Shown here: piece by piece, positions 9,664 to 19,520 of the stretch
Position numbering within the stretch: the stretch's first letter is position 1
Layout: each line of letters opens with the position of its first letter
Source: Ophiothrix spiculata
Taxonomy: Eukaryota; Echinodermata; Ophiuroidea; Amphilepidida; Ophiotrichidae
Assembly: GCA_000969725.1 (NCBI GenBank)
Contig: JXSR01S003025.1
Strand: one strand, 5' to 3'
Length of the DNA: 33,520 nt
Notes under the pieces: model-generated
What the model was told of the DNA's origin: nothing
Seen by the model: only the letters and a program-made list of their open reading frames with translations
Database searches by the model: none
Position numbers and translations under genes: made by a program

Positions 9664-10230
9664 ATCAAATATGCAGTATGTGTTTCTAAGCAATACTTAA
9701 ATCCAAATTAATATTATATTTTAAAACATACAAAGAACAAACTTTAGAGTTGTCAATAAAAATACAATCATATAATAGGGTGCATGCCTAGCTATGAACA
9801 TTGCATTCTGTTGAGTACAGCTTAAAAATCAGTATACCGCAATGTCACTTAAGCTTAATGATATTATGTTCTCAAGCTGCGTTTGGTTTACTTGGAGCTC
9901 ATGTAAAGTCTCATGCATTAAAACACATAATGTTAATTGATACAATTCCATGAAAGTGTTGCTATTGTTAATATCTGAGAAGGAGTAAGACGTCTCATAT
10001 TTATATTATGTCATTGGACCGTAACAGCATGTTTTAAACGTAATATATTGTTACGCATGACTTTCTTGTTCTTTATATCATTATATCACCTTTTTATTCT
10101 TAGCTCACGTTATAAACCACCACGAGTAATCGAGTAACTTAAACAACCTTTGTCTATATATGTTCTTGAGCAACTTTGTATTTTTTTACATGTAAAATGT
10201 GAAAGTATGACTGGTAGAACCCATTTAATA
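9664..10230. other. AT-rich intergenic DNA, nothing recognised
   Basis: No open frame of note, RNA gene or element terminus was seen between the LINE tail and the R3 repeat copy. Confidence 0.4.
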
Positions 10231-10340
10231 CCTATTAAGAAATAGGATGATTGATACGTCACTGCCGTGGGAAGTGAATTTTAATAGTTAACTGATCAGA
10301 TAAGTGATATGAGGAAACGTTTTGTGTAAGTCTCAATGTA
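10231..10340 (+). repeat. Dispersed repeat R3, copy 2
   Basis: This stretch aligns to 7325-7430 over about 105 bp, with AATAGGATGATTGAT as the best block. A third, more diverged candidate lies near 13780-13860 (GGATGAGGGC, then ATATGTTACTGCTGCGGTG). The 86-codon minus frame at 10361-10621 next to it has no recognisable domain. Confidence 0.5.
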
Positions 10341-10654
10341 ATAGCCGACCAGAGACCGCATTACATTGAAAGCTGATCAGAGGTTGACAAACGTTTACAA
10401 CAAAATAAAAAGACTATTGTATGAGTGCTCATGTTATTTCTTTCATAATTAGCCCACCATGTGCGATCTAGTGCCATATAACGATCACACCCACAATTAA
10501 ACCACTGGTCTATTAAACTAACGAGAATAAAACTATTTCCATTTGGGATGAAATCACAAATGGTATGTTTTGCTCCGTTTCTTCTTACAACATTTTGACG
10601 TCTTATATCTCTGGCATACAATGATCGATTTAGACCAAACTTGAATGAAGGGAC

Positions 10655-11375
10655 CAGGGTTACCTACCATTTATGTCACCTGACCTCTGACCCTCAAAGG
10701 TTACGTAGGGGTCACTGTGTCAACAACTTTATTTTCACAAACAAAAAGTTTCAACTCAAGTACGTTACAAGGTATTGGTATGAAATTTAGAGTCATGGAT
10801 CTTCTTGACATCGCCTTCAAAAGTTATGGGTAACAAAAATGTCTGGGGTCACTTGGGTCAAAAAAGGTCAAATTATATAAAAAATCATCAAAAATCTGTA
10901 ACTTTCAAGTAAAAGGTTGTAGAATTATTCTGCTTGCACAGATATGTTGCAAAAAATGTACTGAACACATGTAGGATCAAAGTTCATAGGTCAAAGGTCA
11001 AATTTTTAAGTTTGTTCAATTTCAAAAATTAAGGGTGTCAAATTGTACGTCTTGAAGCAGCAATCAAAACTTGTCATGGTGACTTTGACGTCCGACCCAT
11101 ATTTTGGGGTCAAATATTTCCCGAAAGATCAAATTTTTAGGTATGTCCGATTCCGAAAATTAGGGTGTACAATTTTTCATCATAGAGCAGCTATCAAAAG
11201 TGGTCATGGTGACCCCAGCATCTGACCTCTCCTTGGGTCAAAGGTCAACCGTAAGGTCAATTTTTCAATTTTGTCCGATTTCAAAAATGAAGGTGTAGGA
11301 CTAAATTGTTCGTCATGAAGCAGTTATCAAGAGTTGTCATAGTGACTTTTTTGTCCGGGGCCAAAGGTCAGCCTA
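10655..11375 (+). repeat. GGTCA-rich tandem array A1, about 130-bp unit
   Basis: The core unit contains GTCCGATTTCAAAAATTAAG, GGTGTCAAATTGTTCGTC, GAAGCAG.TATCAAAAG, TTGTCATGGTGAC and GGGTCAAAGGTCA. The block at TTTGTCCGATT recurs at about 11011, 11142 and 11270, giving a period near 130 bp and about three units. Upstream (about 10815-11000) is a leader, CACTTGGGTCAAAAAAGGTC onward, that is shared with array A2 at 12981. The 60-codon frame at 11043-11225 is a repeat artefact. A perfect AGGTCAAAGGTCA lies at 10988-11000. Confidence 0.75.
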
Positions 11376-11642
11376 TTCCTACATAATTTATTATTGTTTA
11401 TTATTTCTTTTTGCGTATGATTTATTTGTTTTGTCATTTTATCATTTGTGTATAGATATATGTTTATCGGAATGGATGAACTTTTGTTTCACTAATCTCC
11501 TTGCAACGGCCTGTCAGTGTGAATGGGACTTATTGAGATGACTAGCATGGTCAAAATGCAGACAGCCCTTTGTTGCATCTTAATCCTTGAGAAATTATCT
11601 ATGATAATCCAAAACAAGCCCATACAACAAGTTATTAAACCT
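11376..11642. other. Spacer between array A1 and the minisatellite
   Basis: The spacer is AT-rich at first (TTATTATTGTTTATTATTTC), then becomes ordinary sequence leading into the first 42-bp repeat. No feature is recognised. Confidence 0.4.
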
Positions 11643-12666
11643 CATGTCCGGTATCGCGTCATCATAAACTTATGTTGAAATTATCATGTCCTGTATCGCG
11701 TCATCATAAACTTATGTAAAAACTATCATGTCCAGTATCGCGTCATCATAAACTTATGTTGAAATTACCATGTCCGGTATCGCGTCATCATAAACTTATG
11801 TTGACATTATCATGTCCGGCATCGCGTCATCATAAACTTATGTTGACATTATCATGTCCGGCATCGCGTCATCATAAACTTATGTTGAAATGATCATGTT
11901 CGGTATCGCGTCATCATAAACTTATGTTGAAAATATCATGTCCGGTATCGCGTCATCATAAACTTATGTTAAAACTATCATGTCCGGTATCGCTTCATCA
12001 TAAACTTAAACTTATGTTGAAATTATCATGTCTGGTATCGCGTCATCATAAACTTATGTTGAATCTATCATGCCCAGTATCGTGTCATCATAAACTTATG
12101 TTGAAATTATCATGTCCGGTATGTCATCATAAACTTATGTTGAAATTATCATGTCCGGTATCGCGTCATCATAAACTTATGTTGAAACTATCATGTCCGG
12201 TATAGCGTCGTCATAAACTTATATTGAAACTATCATGTCCAGTATCGCGTCATCATAAACTTATGTTGAAATTATCATGTCCGGTATCGCGTCATCATAA
12301 ACTAATGTTGAAACTATCATGTCCAGTATCGCGTCATCATAAACTTATGTTTAAATTATCATGTCTGGTATCGCGTCATCATAAACTTATGTTGAAATTA
12401 TCATGTCTGGTATCGCGTCATCATAAACTTATGTTGAAATTATCATGTCCGGTATCGCGTCTTTATAAACTTATGTTGAAACTATCATGTCCGGTATCGC
12501 GTCATCATAAACTTATGTTGAAAATATCTTGTCCAGTATCGCGTCATCATAAACTTATGTTGAAATGATCATGTCCGGTATCGTCATCATAAACTTATTT
12601 TGAAACTATCATGTCCGGTATCGCGTCATCATAAACTTAACTATCATATCAGGTATCGCGTCATCG
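11643..12666 (+). repeat. 42-bp minisatellite, about 25 copies
   Basis: Each unit starts CATGTCCGGTATCGCGTCAT and continues CATAAACTTATGTTGAAATT plus AT. Starts fall at 11643, 11685, 11727 and so on, every 42 bp in most cases. Exceptions are a 48-bp unit at 11979 (6-bp TAAACT duplication), a 39-bp unit at 12111, a 40-bp unit at 12570 and a short last unit at 12645. The array then decays into TCTCGTCATCTTATC-type sequence to about 12720. Because 42 is a multiple of three, frames stay open for 93 and 114 codons (14-residue period, LSCPVSRHHKLMLK). There is no other sign of coding. Each unit holds a small CATAA-AC-TTATG palindrome and two to three CpGs. Confidence 0.95.
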
Positions 12667-12954
12667 TGACAATTATCTTGTCATTTATCTCGTCATCTTA
12701 TCATCTTGTCTTCTCGTCATGTCTCTTCAGTGCTTCCGTAGATATGCATTTGTTGTATGAATCTAAAAAAAAAGACATTTTATATTTGAGGAAAAAAATA
12801 GTCACATTTTTGGAAACATTGGCAAGTAAATGTTGTGAATATTGGTGGAGTCATGAAATTTGAATTGCCTCCATTTCACAAAGGGCCTCCAGAGGGAAAA
12901 AGAAGAGAAAGGACACAAGAGGGAGCAAAGTGAGGAAAGATATATGAATCATTG
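12667..12954. other. Spacer between minisatellite and array A2
   Basis: This holds the degenerate tail of the minisatellite, then a purine-rich stretch (AGAGGGAAAAAGAAGAGAAAGG near 12892-12913). Short frames run through it without a recognisable product. Confidence 0.4.
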
Positions 12955-13560
12955 CCTACAAAAGTTATGGGGTGACAAAAATGTCTCGCGTCACTTGGGT
13001 CAAAAAAGGTCAAATTATATTAAAAATATCATCAAAAATCTATAACATCCAAGTAAAAGGTTGTAGAAGTATTCTGCTTGCACAGATAGGTTGCAACAGT
13101 TTACTGAAAATATGTAGGGTCAATTTTTTAAGTTTGTTCAATTTCAAAAATAAGGGTGTCAGATTGTTCGTCTTTAAGCAGCGATCAAAAGTTGTCATGG
13201 TGATCTCGACGTCCGACCCATATTTGAGGGTCAAAGGTCACCCGAAAGATCAAATTTTTAGTTTTTTCCGATTTCAAAAATTAAGGTGTATTTTTTTTCT
13301 ATCAAAAGTTGTGATGGTGACCCCAACATCTGACATCTCCTTGGGTCAAAGGTCACCCGAAAGGTCACATTTATAACTTTGTCCGATTTAAACAATGAAG
13401 GTGTCAAATTGTTCATCAAGGAGCACTGATCAGAGTTTTCATAGTAATTTTCTTGTCCGACCTGATCTTTAGGGTCAAAGGTCACCTGAAAAGGCAAATG
13501 TTCAACTTTGTCCGATTTCAAAAATTAAGGTGTCAAATGTCAAATTTTGTCATGGCCATG
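12955..13560 (+). repeat. GGTCA-rich tandem array A2, paralogue of A1
   Basis: The leader CACTTGGGTCAAAAAAGGTC and the next hundred bases match A1 nearly base for base (12991 versus 10850). Core units recur with TTTGTYCRATTT at about 13131, 13262, 13379 and 13507, giving four units of 117-130 bp. GGGTCAAAGGTCA occurs at 13228, 13343 and 13472. The open frames here (for example 12972-13376 plus and 13258-13521 minus) read through the repeat units and are not genes. A GTGCTC-TAT-GAGCAC hairpin follows at 13576-13590. Confidence 0.8.
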
Positions 13561-13590
13561 GCATCACAAATGGTCGTGCTCTATGAGCAC

Positions 13591-14153
13591 AATACCTCTA
13601 GTTGTGTATTCTTCTTTCTATTTAAATGCAATCAAAGCCTTTCTTCTAAACTATGGTGATAAATATTGCCATTATAATCTTAACTTTTTCGTTTAGCTTC
13701 AAACGCGTTTTATTCCATAGAAACAACATTATGATATTTTAAAAAATGTACATAATGTTTCCTTGAAACTAGTTGCTCAAATCGTTCTTAAGGATGAGGG
13801 CTTTGCATAAATTAATTATGATATGTTACTGCTGCGGTGTATATCGAAAGCGTTTTTGAATATGACAAGACAACTAATTTATATGAATATTATAAGTCTA
13901 GGTGTTTAAAGCCTTTATCAAACAGTAACAATAATAATTAAAAAAAACCCCTTAAAATGCAAATTGTATACGGTCGTTAACTTGTTTGACGGATCAAGTT
14001 GGATGTTTCTCCCATTATCAACAAAACCTACATAGTTGAAGAGCCGGTGTATGAGACTAAGTGTCGCCCATAACAAATAAATAAATAAATACATTGACAC
14101 ATTTAGAAAGGATAGCCTCATCAGTGTCTTATTGAAATACACGGAAAACGTCG
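13591..14153. other. AT-rich intergenic DNA
   Basis: There is a possible diverged R3 copy near 13780-13860, and a short (AATA)n run at about 14073-14090. The 84-codon minus frame at 13918-14172 has no recognised domain. Confidence 0.35.
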
Positions 14154-14254
14154 CAATCAATTTATTGATCACACATGTTCAAGTACGTTCTACACAATTG
14201 AATAGTAGCTAGGACTCTCCGTCACACGGACACTGTATCATATTACACCGGTGT
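14154..14254 (-). repeat. Dispersed repeat R2, copy 2
   Basis: This is the reverse complement of 5644-5747. Read on the minus strand it carries ACACCGGTGTAATATGATAC, CAGTGTCCG, GTCCTAGCTACTATTCAA, GTAGAACGTACTTGAACATG and GATCAATAAATTGATTG in the same order. The adjacent forward string GGACACTGTATCAT also occurs at the end of the 144-bp inverted-repeat unit at 5625, so R2 may be part of a larger element. Confidence 0.75.
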
Positions 14255-14618
14255 TTTGGCAACATATGTCATGTTTATTTGCTCAAGCTATTTATTACGA
14301 CTACAGTTAACATAAAAATAAGATTATCAATATCTTACATCAGAATAAAGGACAATAAAGGTCTAAAATCTATATCGGAGCATAATAATTTCTAAGAAAA
14401 TGAGATTGAACAACACGCTTAAATCCTTACAATTTATTGCAGGAAAAGACCTTCCTCTTCAAGTATAATCAAATTAACCTTTACGAGGAAATGCTTCTGA
14501 TCTTATCATTGCTGCAAATTAGCTAATGCGTCAAAGGCATTCAATCGAGGCATAAAATGTACTGGGTAAAATTGTATGTGTGTTTGACAAAAGAATATAT
14601 TGCAGAGTGATTCCAAAG

Positions 14619-14999
14619 TAACGTTTGTGACCGAGAAATTGGAAAATTTCACTTTTAAATGGCCACAGAACCTAGCATAAACATTATATCAACAAGTTTG
14701 TTGTTGATAATGGTGCTCACTGGTGGGATCAAGACATGTAGGTGTTTAAAGATTAAAATAATTTCCAAAATACTGAATAAAGTTCATGTAACGTTCGGTA
14801 ACGTTTGTGACCTCGCACGGAAATGGTTTTTCGCTCCAAATAACTTCAAAGTAACATGTTAGCGAATTGTATATTGCACTTTTTACAGATGATTGGTAAC
14901 ATATTAACAAATAGTTCATGAAAGTGGTAGGAAATCCTATTGTCAGGATTTCTTTAAATGCAATGTTTTGTTTGGTAACGTCTGGTAACGTTTGTGACA
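14619..14999 (+). repeat. Three copies of GTAACGTTTGTGAC motif
   Basis: GTAACGTTTGTGACC lies at 14619-14633, GTAACGTTCGGTAACGTTTG-TGAC at 14788-14812, and GTAACGTCTGGTAACGTTTG-TGAC at 14975-14999. Spacing is about 170-190 bp, close to the spacing of the two copies at 1763 and 1929 (166 bp), so this may be the remains of a tandem repeat. Open frames of 67 (plus) and 92 (minus) codons overlap but show no recognised product. Confidence 0.55.
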
Positions 15000-16002
15000 T
15001 TTTTGAATGAAAACATGTGCTCATTCATGCACGGGTAGAAAAATTCCAAATTTCTGATTAGAAAACACTTTTCACATACCGAGTAACAAACGTATGACTG
15101 AAAAAACTGCTCATATGGTCGAATAAAAAAGCTGATTTTTTGCTTGAAATCAAAAAAGGTTTAGTTTTCACTGGAATGAGCCTGCAAGTGAATTTTTCGG
15201 TGATAATGAGTAAAGTGTCAAAAAGATACCAAAGTGTTACTTAGTCCGGCAACCCTGGTACAATACTGGGATACAAAATTAATTGAATAGGAGTCACTAG
15301 TATTAAAAAATATCTCAAATTGGCAATTGGTCTCAAATTGAAAATCATCTCATACTGTATCTTATATTGCTTTTTGTTTGTTTGTTTATTTATTTGAGCA
15401 AACTGAGATACATTATGATGTTTTTCAATTTGAAACACTTTTGCCAATTTGAGATGCTATACTAGAGTACATTAAGTACATGAATAGGGTTATCTTTCAT
15501 TCAATTGTTTCCGTATTAGTGAATAAGTCTATATTTGAAACTTGATATTATGCTAATTAAGAATTCATTGGAAAGGAAGAAAGGATGAACGTTTTGTTTT
15601 GACATTTTTTTAACTGAGTTTGTTCACTACGATCATGAACAAATATACATGATTCAAGAATAAAGTTTTAATTAATTGCACATTCAAAAAAAAGTGCAAC
15701 TTGCTAAACCTAAGTAAGGGACAAGGTGATAAATTAAAGAAAATTAATATCAATACTATCAAACATAATTTAAGAAAAGGTCATTCAAATGAAGGTGTAA
15801 ATTCCTTGGTCAAATTAACCAGGCATTATCTCACTTATCCTTGATGATATATTTTTTTTAAATTACTGATTAAAAAGGGGCTACTATAAGCAATATGTTA
15901 CATCTTTGAGACACTACCGTAGGGGTTGCTAGTTGTTTGTTATAGCCTTACAAAAGTGTTGCCAAATGTATTGCAATTTTCATGGTGGGAAAAATATTAA
16001 TG
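15000..16002. other. AT-rich intergenic DNA
   Basis: Nothing is recognised beyond a short (TTTG)n/(TTTA)n run at about 15374-15396 and the related string CAAATTGRCAATTGG-TCTCAAATTG near 15315-15340. No gene or RNA was found. Confidence 0.4.
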
Positions 16003-16054
16003 GTTACCATGGTAACACTGATCCAATAAAAGTAATATTACCATGGTTGGATCA
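16003..16054. repeat. Palindrome GTTACCATGGTAAC and nested hairpin
   Basis: GTTACCATGGTAAC (16003-16016) is a perfect 14-bp palindrome. It is followed at once by a hairpin whose arms are CTGATCCA and TGGATCAG, with TACCATGG repeated inside. It may be the remains of an element end. Confidence 0.6.
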
Positions 16055-16135
16055 GGTATATAATAGTTTACAATAATAAATGAAAATATTTTTGAAATGT
16101 CTTTCTTATTCTCTATATTGAGAAAAAACGATCCT

Positions 16136-16360
16136 GGGGTGACTTCTATATCTCCCATTAAAACACATGCATTTATCAGGGTAACCAGTACCCTTGATTG
16201 TTTTTGAGAGATTTTCAAATTCAGATTTACATTATCATCCATTTTTGTATTTTTATGATCAAAACAATTATATTTCTGTGGGATACTGGCATTTTCTAAT
16301 TCTAGGAATGTATTTATCTCACTTTGTTCCAGGAAAAAAGTGCCCTGTTCAAAGTCACCC
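16136..16360. mobile_element. GGGTGAC-ended unit 1 (MITE-like)
   Basis: The left end is GGGGTGACTTCTA at 16136. The right end is GTTCAAAGTCACCC, ending at 16360, which is the inverse of GGGTGACTTTGAAC. It is 225 bp with no internal gene. A 121-codon minus frame (15997-16362) crosses the unit and starts within its right end; its translation matches no family I know, and a frame of this length is expected about once by chance in a window like this. Confidence 0.5.
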
Positions 16361-16386
16361 ATGCCTGGGTGACATTGAACAGCACT
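16339..16386. repeat. 48-bp hairpin at junction of two GGGTGAC units
   Basis: AGTGC-CCTGTTCAAAGTCACCC is followed by a 6-base loop, ATGCCT, and then GGGTGACATTGAACAGCACT. The arms pair over about 20 bp with one mismatch and one bulge. It is the back-to-back junction of the ends of two similar units. Confidence 0.8.
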
Positions 16387-16550
16387 AAAAAATTATGTAT
16401 TTAACATAACAGATAATTCTACAAAAATGTAACATGAGAAAAACCATGCCACAGCACAAGAGGTATTTTGAAAGCAAAATATCAGCAACTTGTATATGTT
16501 AAGAATTAAAAAAAATGGCAAAAGCCGAAAAAAGTGTTCAAAGTCACCCC
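16367..16550. mobile_element. GGGTGAC-ended unit 2 (MITE-like)
   Basis: The left end is GGGTGACATTGAACAGC at 16367. The right end is GTGTTCAAAGTCACCCC, finishing at 16550. The ends form a 15-bp inverted repeat of the same sequence as unit 1, and the length is 184 bp. The interior is AT-rich with no gene. Confidence 0.5.
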
Positions 16551-17111
16551 GGTTTATGGTACCAATTTGCATAAAAAGGTGGCGTTTGAATGGATCTGAA
16601 TTGAAATAATATAGGCACATAAATTGGTGGTCTTTTTAGTCGCAATAATGAATTATGGGTAGTATACAACATCAATGTAAAAAGCTTATTCTAAATAATT
16701 CCACTTTCATTTTATGTAGTGAAGGTTTAAGCAGTCATCAAATTGAATGAAGATGAAAGACATAAGAGTTAACATCATGCTGCAACAAGCAAAATCTATC
16801 AGGGGGAATACGACTATTTGATGGGCTATCTTAATGGATTTTAAGACTTTTTTTTGCATTCTAAGTGACCAGTGTACATGTATATTCTTTAACCCTCGTC
16901 TACCCAGGGAGGGAGGAAGTTGTTGAGGGGGCTGTTGCATCCCCTAAGGTTTTTGATAAGTATATTGATCTAAATTCGATTTGATTTGACATTGGTGTTT
17001 CACGTCCTGAAACAAATGTACATATAATGACTATTCAAAAACACATTATTTTAAACACCCACAAATACTGAAATAAGAGGGTATAGGGACGTTGTCATCT
17101 AAAAACATTTA
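16551..17111. other. AT-rich intergenic DNA
   Basis: A short G-rich patch lies at 16910-16935 (GGGAGGGAGGAAG and GAGGGGG). The 77-codon minus frame at 16707-16940 has no recognised domain. Nothing else is seen. Confidence 0.4.
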
Positions 17112-17322
17112 GGTCATTATTGTGGGGGAAAAATCAGAATGGTTTTCATAATTTTGTATTGGGGTTTTATATACATACGAGCAGAACTTTTTAAAAGGGC
17201 ATTCTACATTAATGTTTAACTTGTATAAGAAAATTGTTTGTCACATTTCTCAGTTTTGGGTCTAAAAGTAAGTTCTTTGTGACGTCATTATTACGTAATA
17301 CCTTTTCATGATCGTGGTATTA
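17112..17322 (-). repeat. Dispersed repeat R1, copy 3 (inverted)
   Basis: On the minus strand the order is ATACCACGATCATG, GGTATTACGTAATAATGACG (continuing TCACAAAG) and finally AATAATGACC, the same order as copies at 5045 and 7858. The perfect TGACGTCA is at 17280-17287. Confidence 0.6.
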
Positions 17323-17764
17323 AACGATAGAAGACACCTCATTCTATTCTACAGTACCAAACTAAGCTTTACACGTATTAATTTTAAAATTACAGAAGAA
17401 GTTGCGCTCCTCTCATCCACCCACCCTAAAAAAAAAGAGGTTTCACGAAGACAGTGGTTAACATGAACGAGAGTAGAATCGATACACATTTTAATTATAT
17501 TCTCCTGCTGTACAGACAAAACGAAATAACAAATCTGCTCTCTTATAATTGTATTTGTATTACTTGCAATCTTACTTACGCAAAAAGCAAGCTAATTACA
17601 AAAATAATGAAAACAAGATTATGTAAAATGTAAAGATGTGAATGATGTAAGTAGGCTTTTAGGTCAGAATGTTTACAATATTATTGCAAATCAATTTCAA
17701 CACCTTTTTTAATCTTTTAGTTTTACGAAAAAATTGAAGCATTCAACTTCGAAGTTGTTCGCTT
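17323..17764. other. AT-rich intergenic DNA
   Basis: No gene or element is recognised. A 14-bp palindrome, CAACTTCGAAGTTG, lies at 17744-17757, close to the transposon insertion site. Confidence 0.4.
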
Positions 17765-17767
17765 ACT

Positions 17768-18564
17768 GGAGAGTTTGCGATTTCCAGAACGCGAACGAGA
17801 ACGAAAACGTGAGTTCTATTGAAATTAAGCCAACCATTACCTGCTTGAACAGTACAGCACACCGTGTATTGCAGAATTTCACGCACACTTTTACGTGAAT
17901 ACTAATCACTTAATCGATATCCCCTATTGTTTTAAATAAAAGCTATATCAAAATCAGATGAACACATGCAAGAATAATGTACAGATATACATATCCAGCA
18001 CTTATCGAGGTTTTATTGCGTTTGGTTGTAAAGATTATGGGTTGCAAACTTCACACTTACACACCCGTAAGTGGGGATTTTCTGATTTTGCATTGACTTC
18101 TGTGTCAAAGTTTTAAGTTCTACACATCTGCTTGCGAAAGCCAATACCCTGAACGGAAACGATCAATAATACGCGAATAGCAGCAACACATGTTGAAATT
18201 ACCGTTTGAAGTGAGTCTTTTTACGTGGCTATTCGTTCAATACGTACGTGCGTTCTATTGAAAATTAGCCAACCATTCATAGATATCATAAGCGATGCAT
18301 ATCATTTCTTTAGCTTAAGAATTTACGCCCTCGATCAGAAATATCTTATTTCATGACCATTATGAGAGGGGCGACATCATGAAACATTCACAATAGGCAA
18401 TCGTTGCATGAAAAGAAAATTATTTGCTGAGAGGGCGACATAATGAAATATACATAGGCAATCTATGGTATTGCGCGTAGGCGTGAACCGTTACGTAAAC
18501 GTGAGTTAAAAGTGCTCACGTTTCTGTATCCCGTCCCGTGTAACGTGGTAATCGCAATCTCTCT
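17768..18564 (+). mobile_element. TIR DNA transposon with 3-bp target duplication, copy 1
   Basis: The left end is GGAGAGTTTGCGATTTCCAG. The right end, read inward, is AGAGAGATTGCGATTACCAC. Both ends are flanked by ACT (17765-17767 and 18565-18567), a 3-bp target duplication. Just inside the left end is a subterminal series of AACG units (AACGCGAACGAGAACGAAAACG). The 797-bp length with no long frame marks it as non-autonomous. The interior aligns in long blocks with the reverse complement of 26014-26737. A 3-bp duplication fits PIF/Harbinger among others, but the superfamily is not proven. Confidence 0.85.
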
Positions 18565-18567
18565 ACT

Positions 18568-19520
18568 ATAAGAAATTAACGTCAGAAAAATCTGAGCATT
18601 ATAATTTGAATCCGGATTCCATTGTTACAAAAATCAAAAATGAGGTTTTTGGTTTTGATTGACAGCTTTTTTTGTTCTTTTTAATAAGGTCCAAATTTGT
18701 GTCAATCCCAGAAATGCTTCAAACGTTGGAGCCAACTCATAAAACATTGGTCTATATATTGACAATTACAACCTCTGAGATAAATCGGCTGCAGTGGAAC
18801 ATGCCTTATTTTTCCTAACCTACCAATCAATGCGAAGATATGAATTACTTGTTTTCATTACATTGAAACCCATTTGATTGCATAATTTGTCTTTCTAACT
18901 TATCTTGTGTGTGTGTTTTTATTTAGTTTTACAGTGTGATTTTCAGTTTTTCAGTTATTCTGATTTAATAGGAAGGATTTTTTTGGACACTCTATATGAG
19001 TCCTTTATTATAATATTGTTTTTGTGAGCTGTGTTGGCCTTCAAAACTAAGTGTATATAAGTACAATTTACATCATATTGATCAAAAGTTCATACAAGCA
19101 AAATTTAGCAGAATGTCGTGAATCTCCATTAAAAGATTAAAGTACAAGGCAGTCCAATGAAAATCACGCAACAAAAATTAGATGTAAATCGATTTGAAAG
19201 TTACTGATTACTATAGTGTATGACAGTAAAATGTGATTACTTCCCGGTATATTTGACCTTGGCAACTCGATGTGTAGTTAATTATGCATGGATGCGTTTT
19301 ATGTCAAAAAAAAGAAAAGAAATATGACCTTATCACCATATTTTTACTTAGAAGCATTTATTCAAAATGTTAATTCTCGACTATCCGCTCATTTAACCAG
19401 AGCAATGCAAATATTTTCATTACAAAAACCACATCATTTTTATAATAATTACCATCTGATCGTAAGAATAAGAATAGCCGACCTGTTCAATATGAGATTT
19501 AAAAAAATATGCGTCATAAT
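18568..19520. other. AT-rich intergenic DNA
   Basis: No gene is recognised. The 127-codon plus frame starting at 19288 runs into the left end of the next repeat unit, and its translation resembles no known family; I treat it as chance. Confidence 0.4.

Noticed and set aside
11924..12568. Two frames encoding a 14-residue repeat
   Set aside because: They exist because the minisatellite unit is 42 bp without a stop in that frame; indels break it and no start context, signal peptide or flanking exon is seen.
11643..12666. CRISPR array
   Set aside because: Units are contiguous 42-bp repeats with no unique spacers, and the DNA is eukaryotic in style.
12972..13376. 134-codon plus-strand frame, the longest in the window
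   Set aside because: It lies inside array A2 and reads through the 130-bp units; frames on both strands overlap it, and no protein family is recognised.
15997..16362. 121-codon minus-strand frame
   Set aside because: No domain recognised; it starts inside the inverted end of a MITE-like unit, and one such frame is expected by chance in 33 kb of AT-rich DNA.
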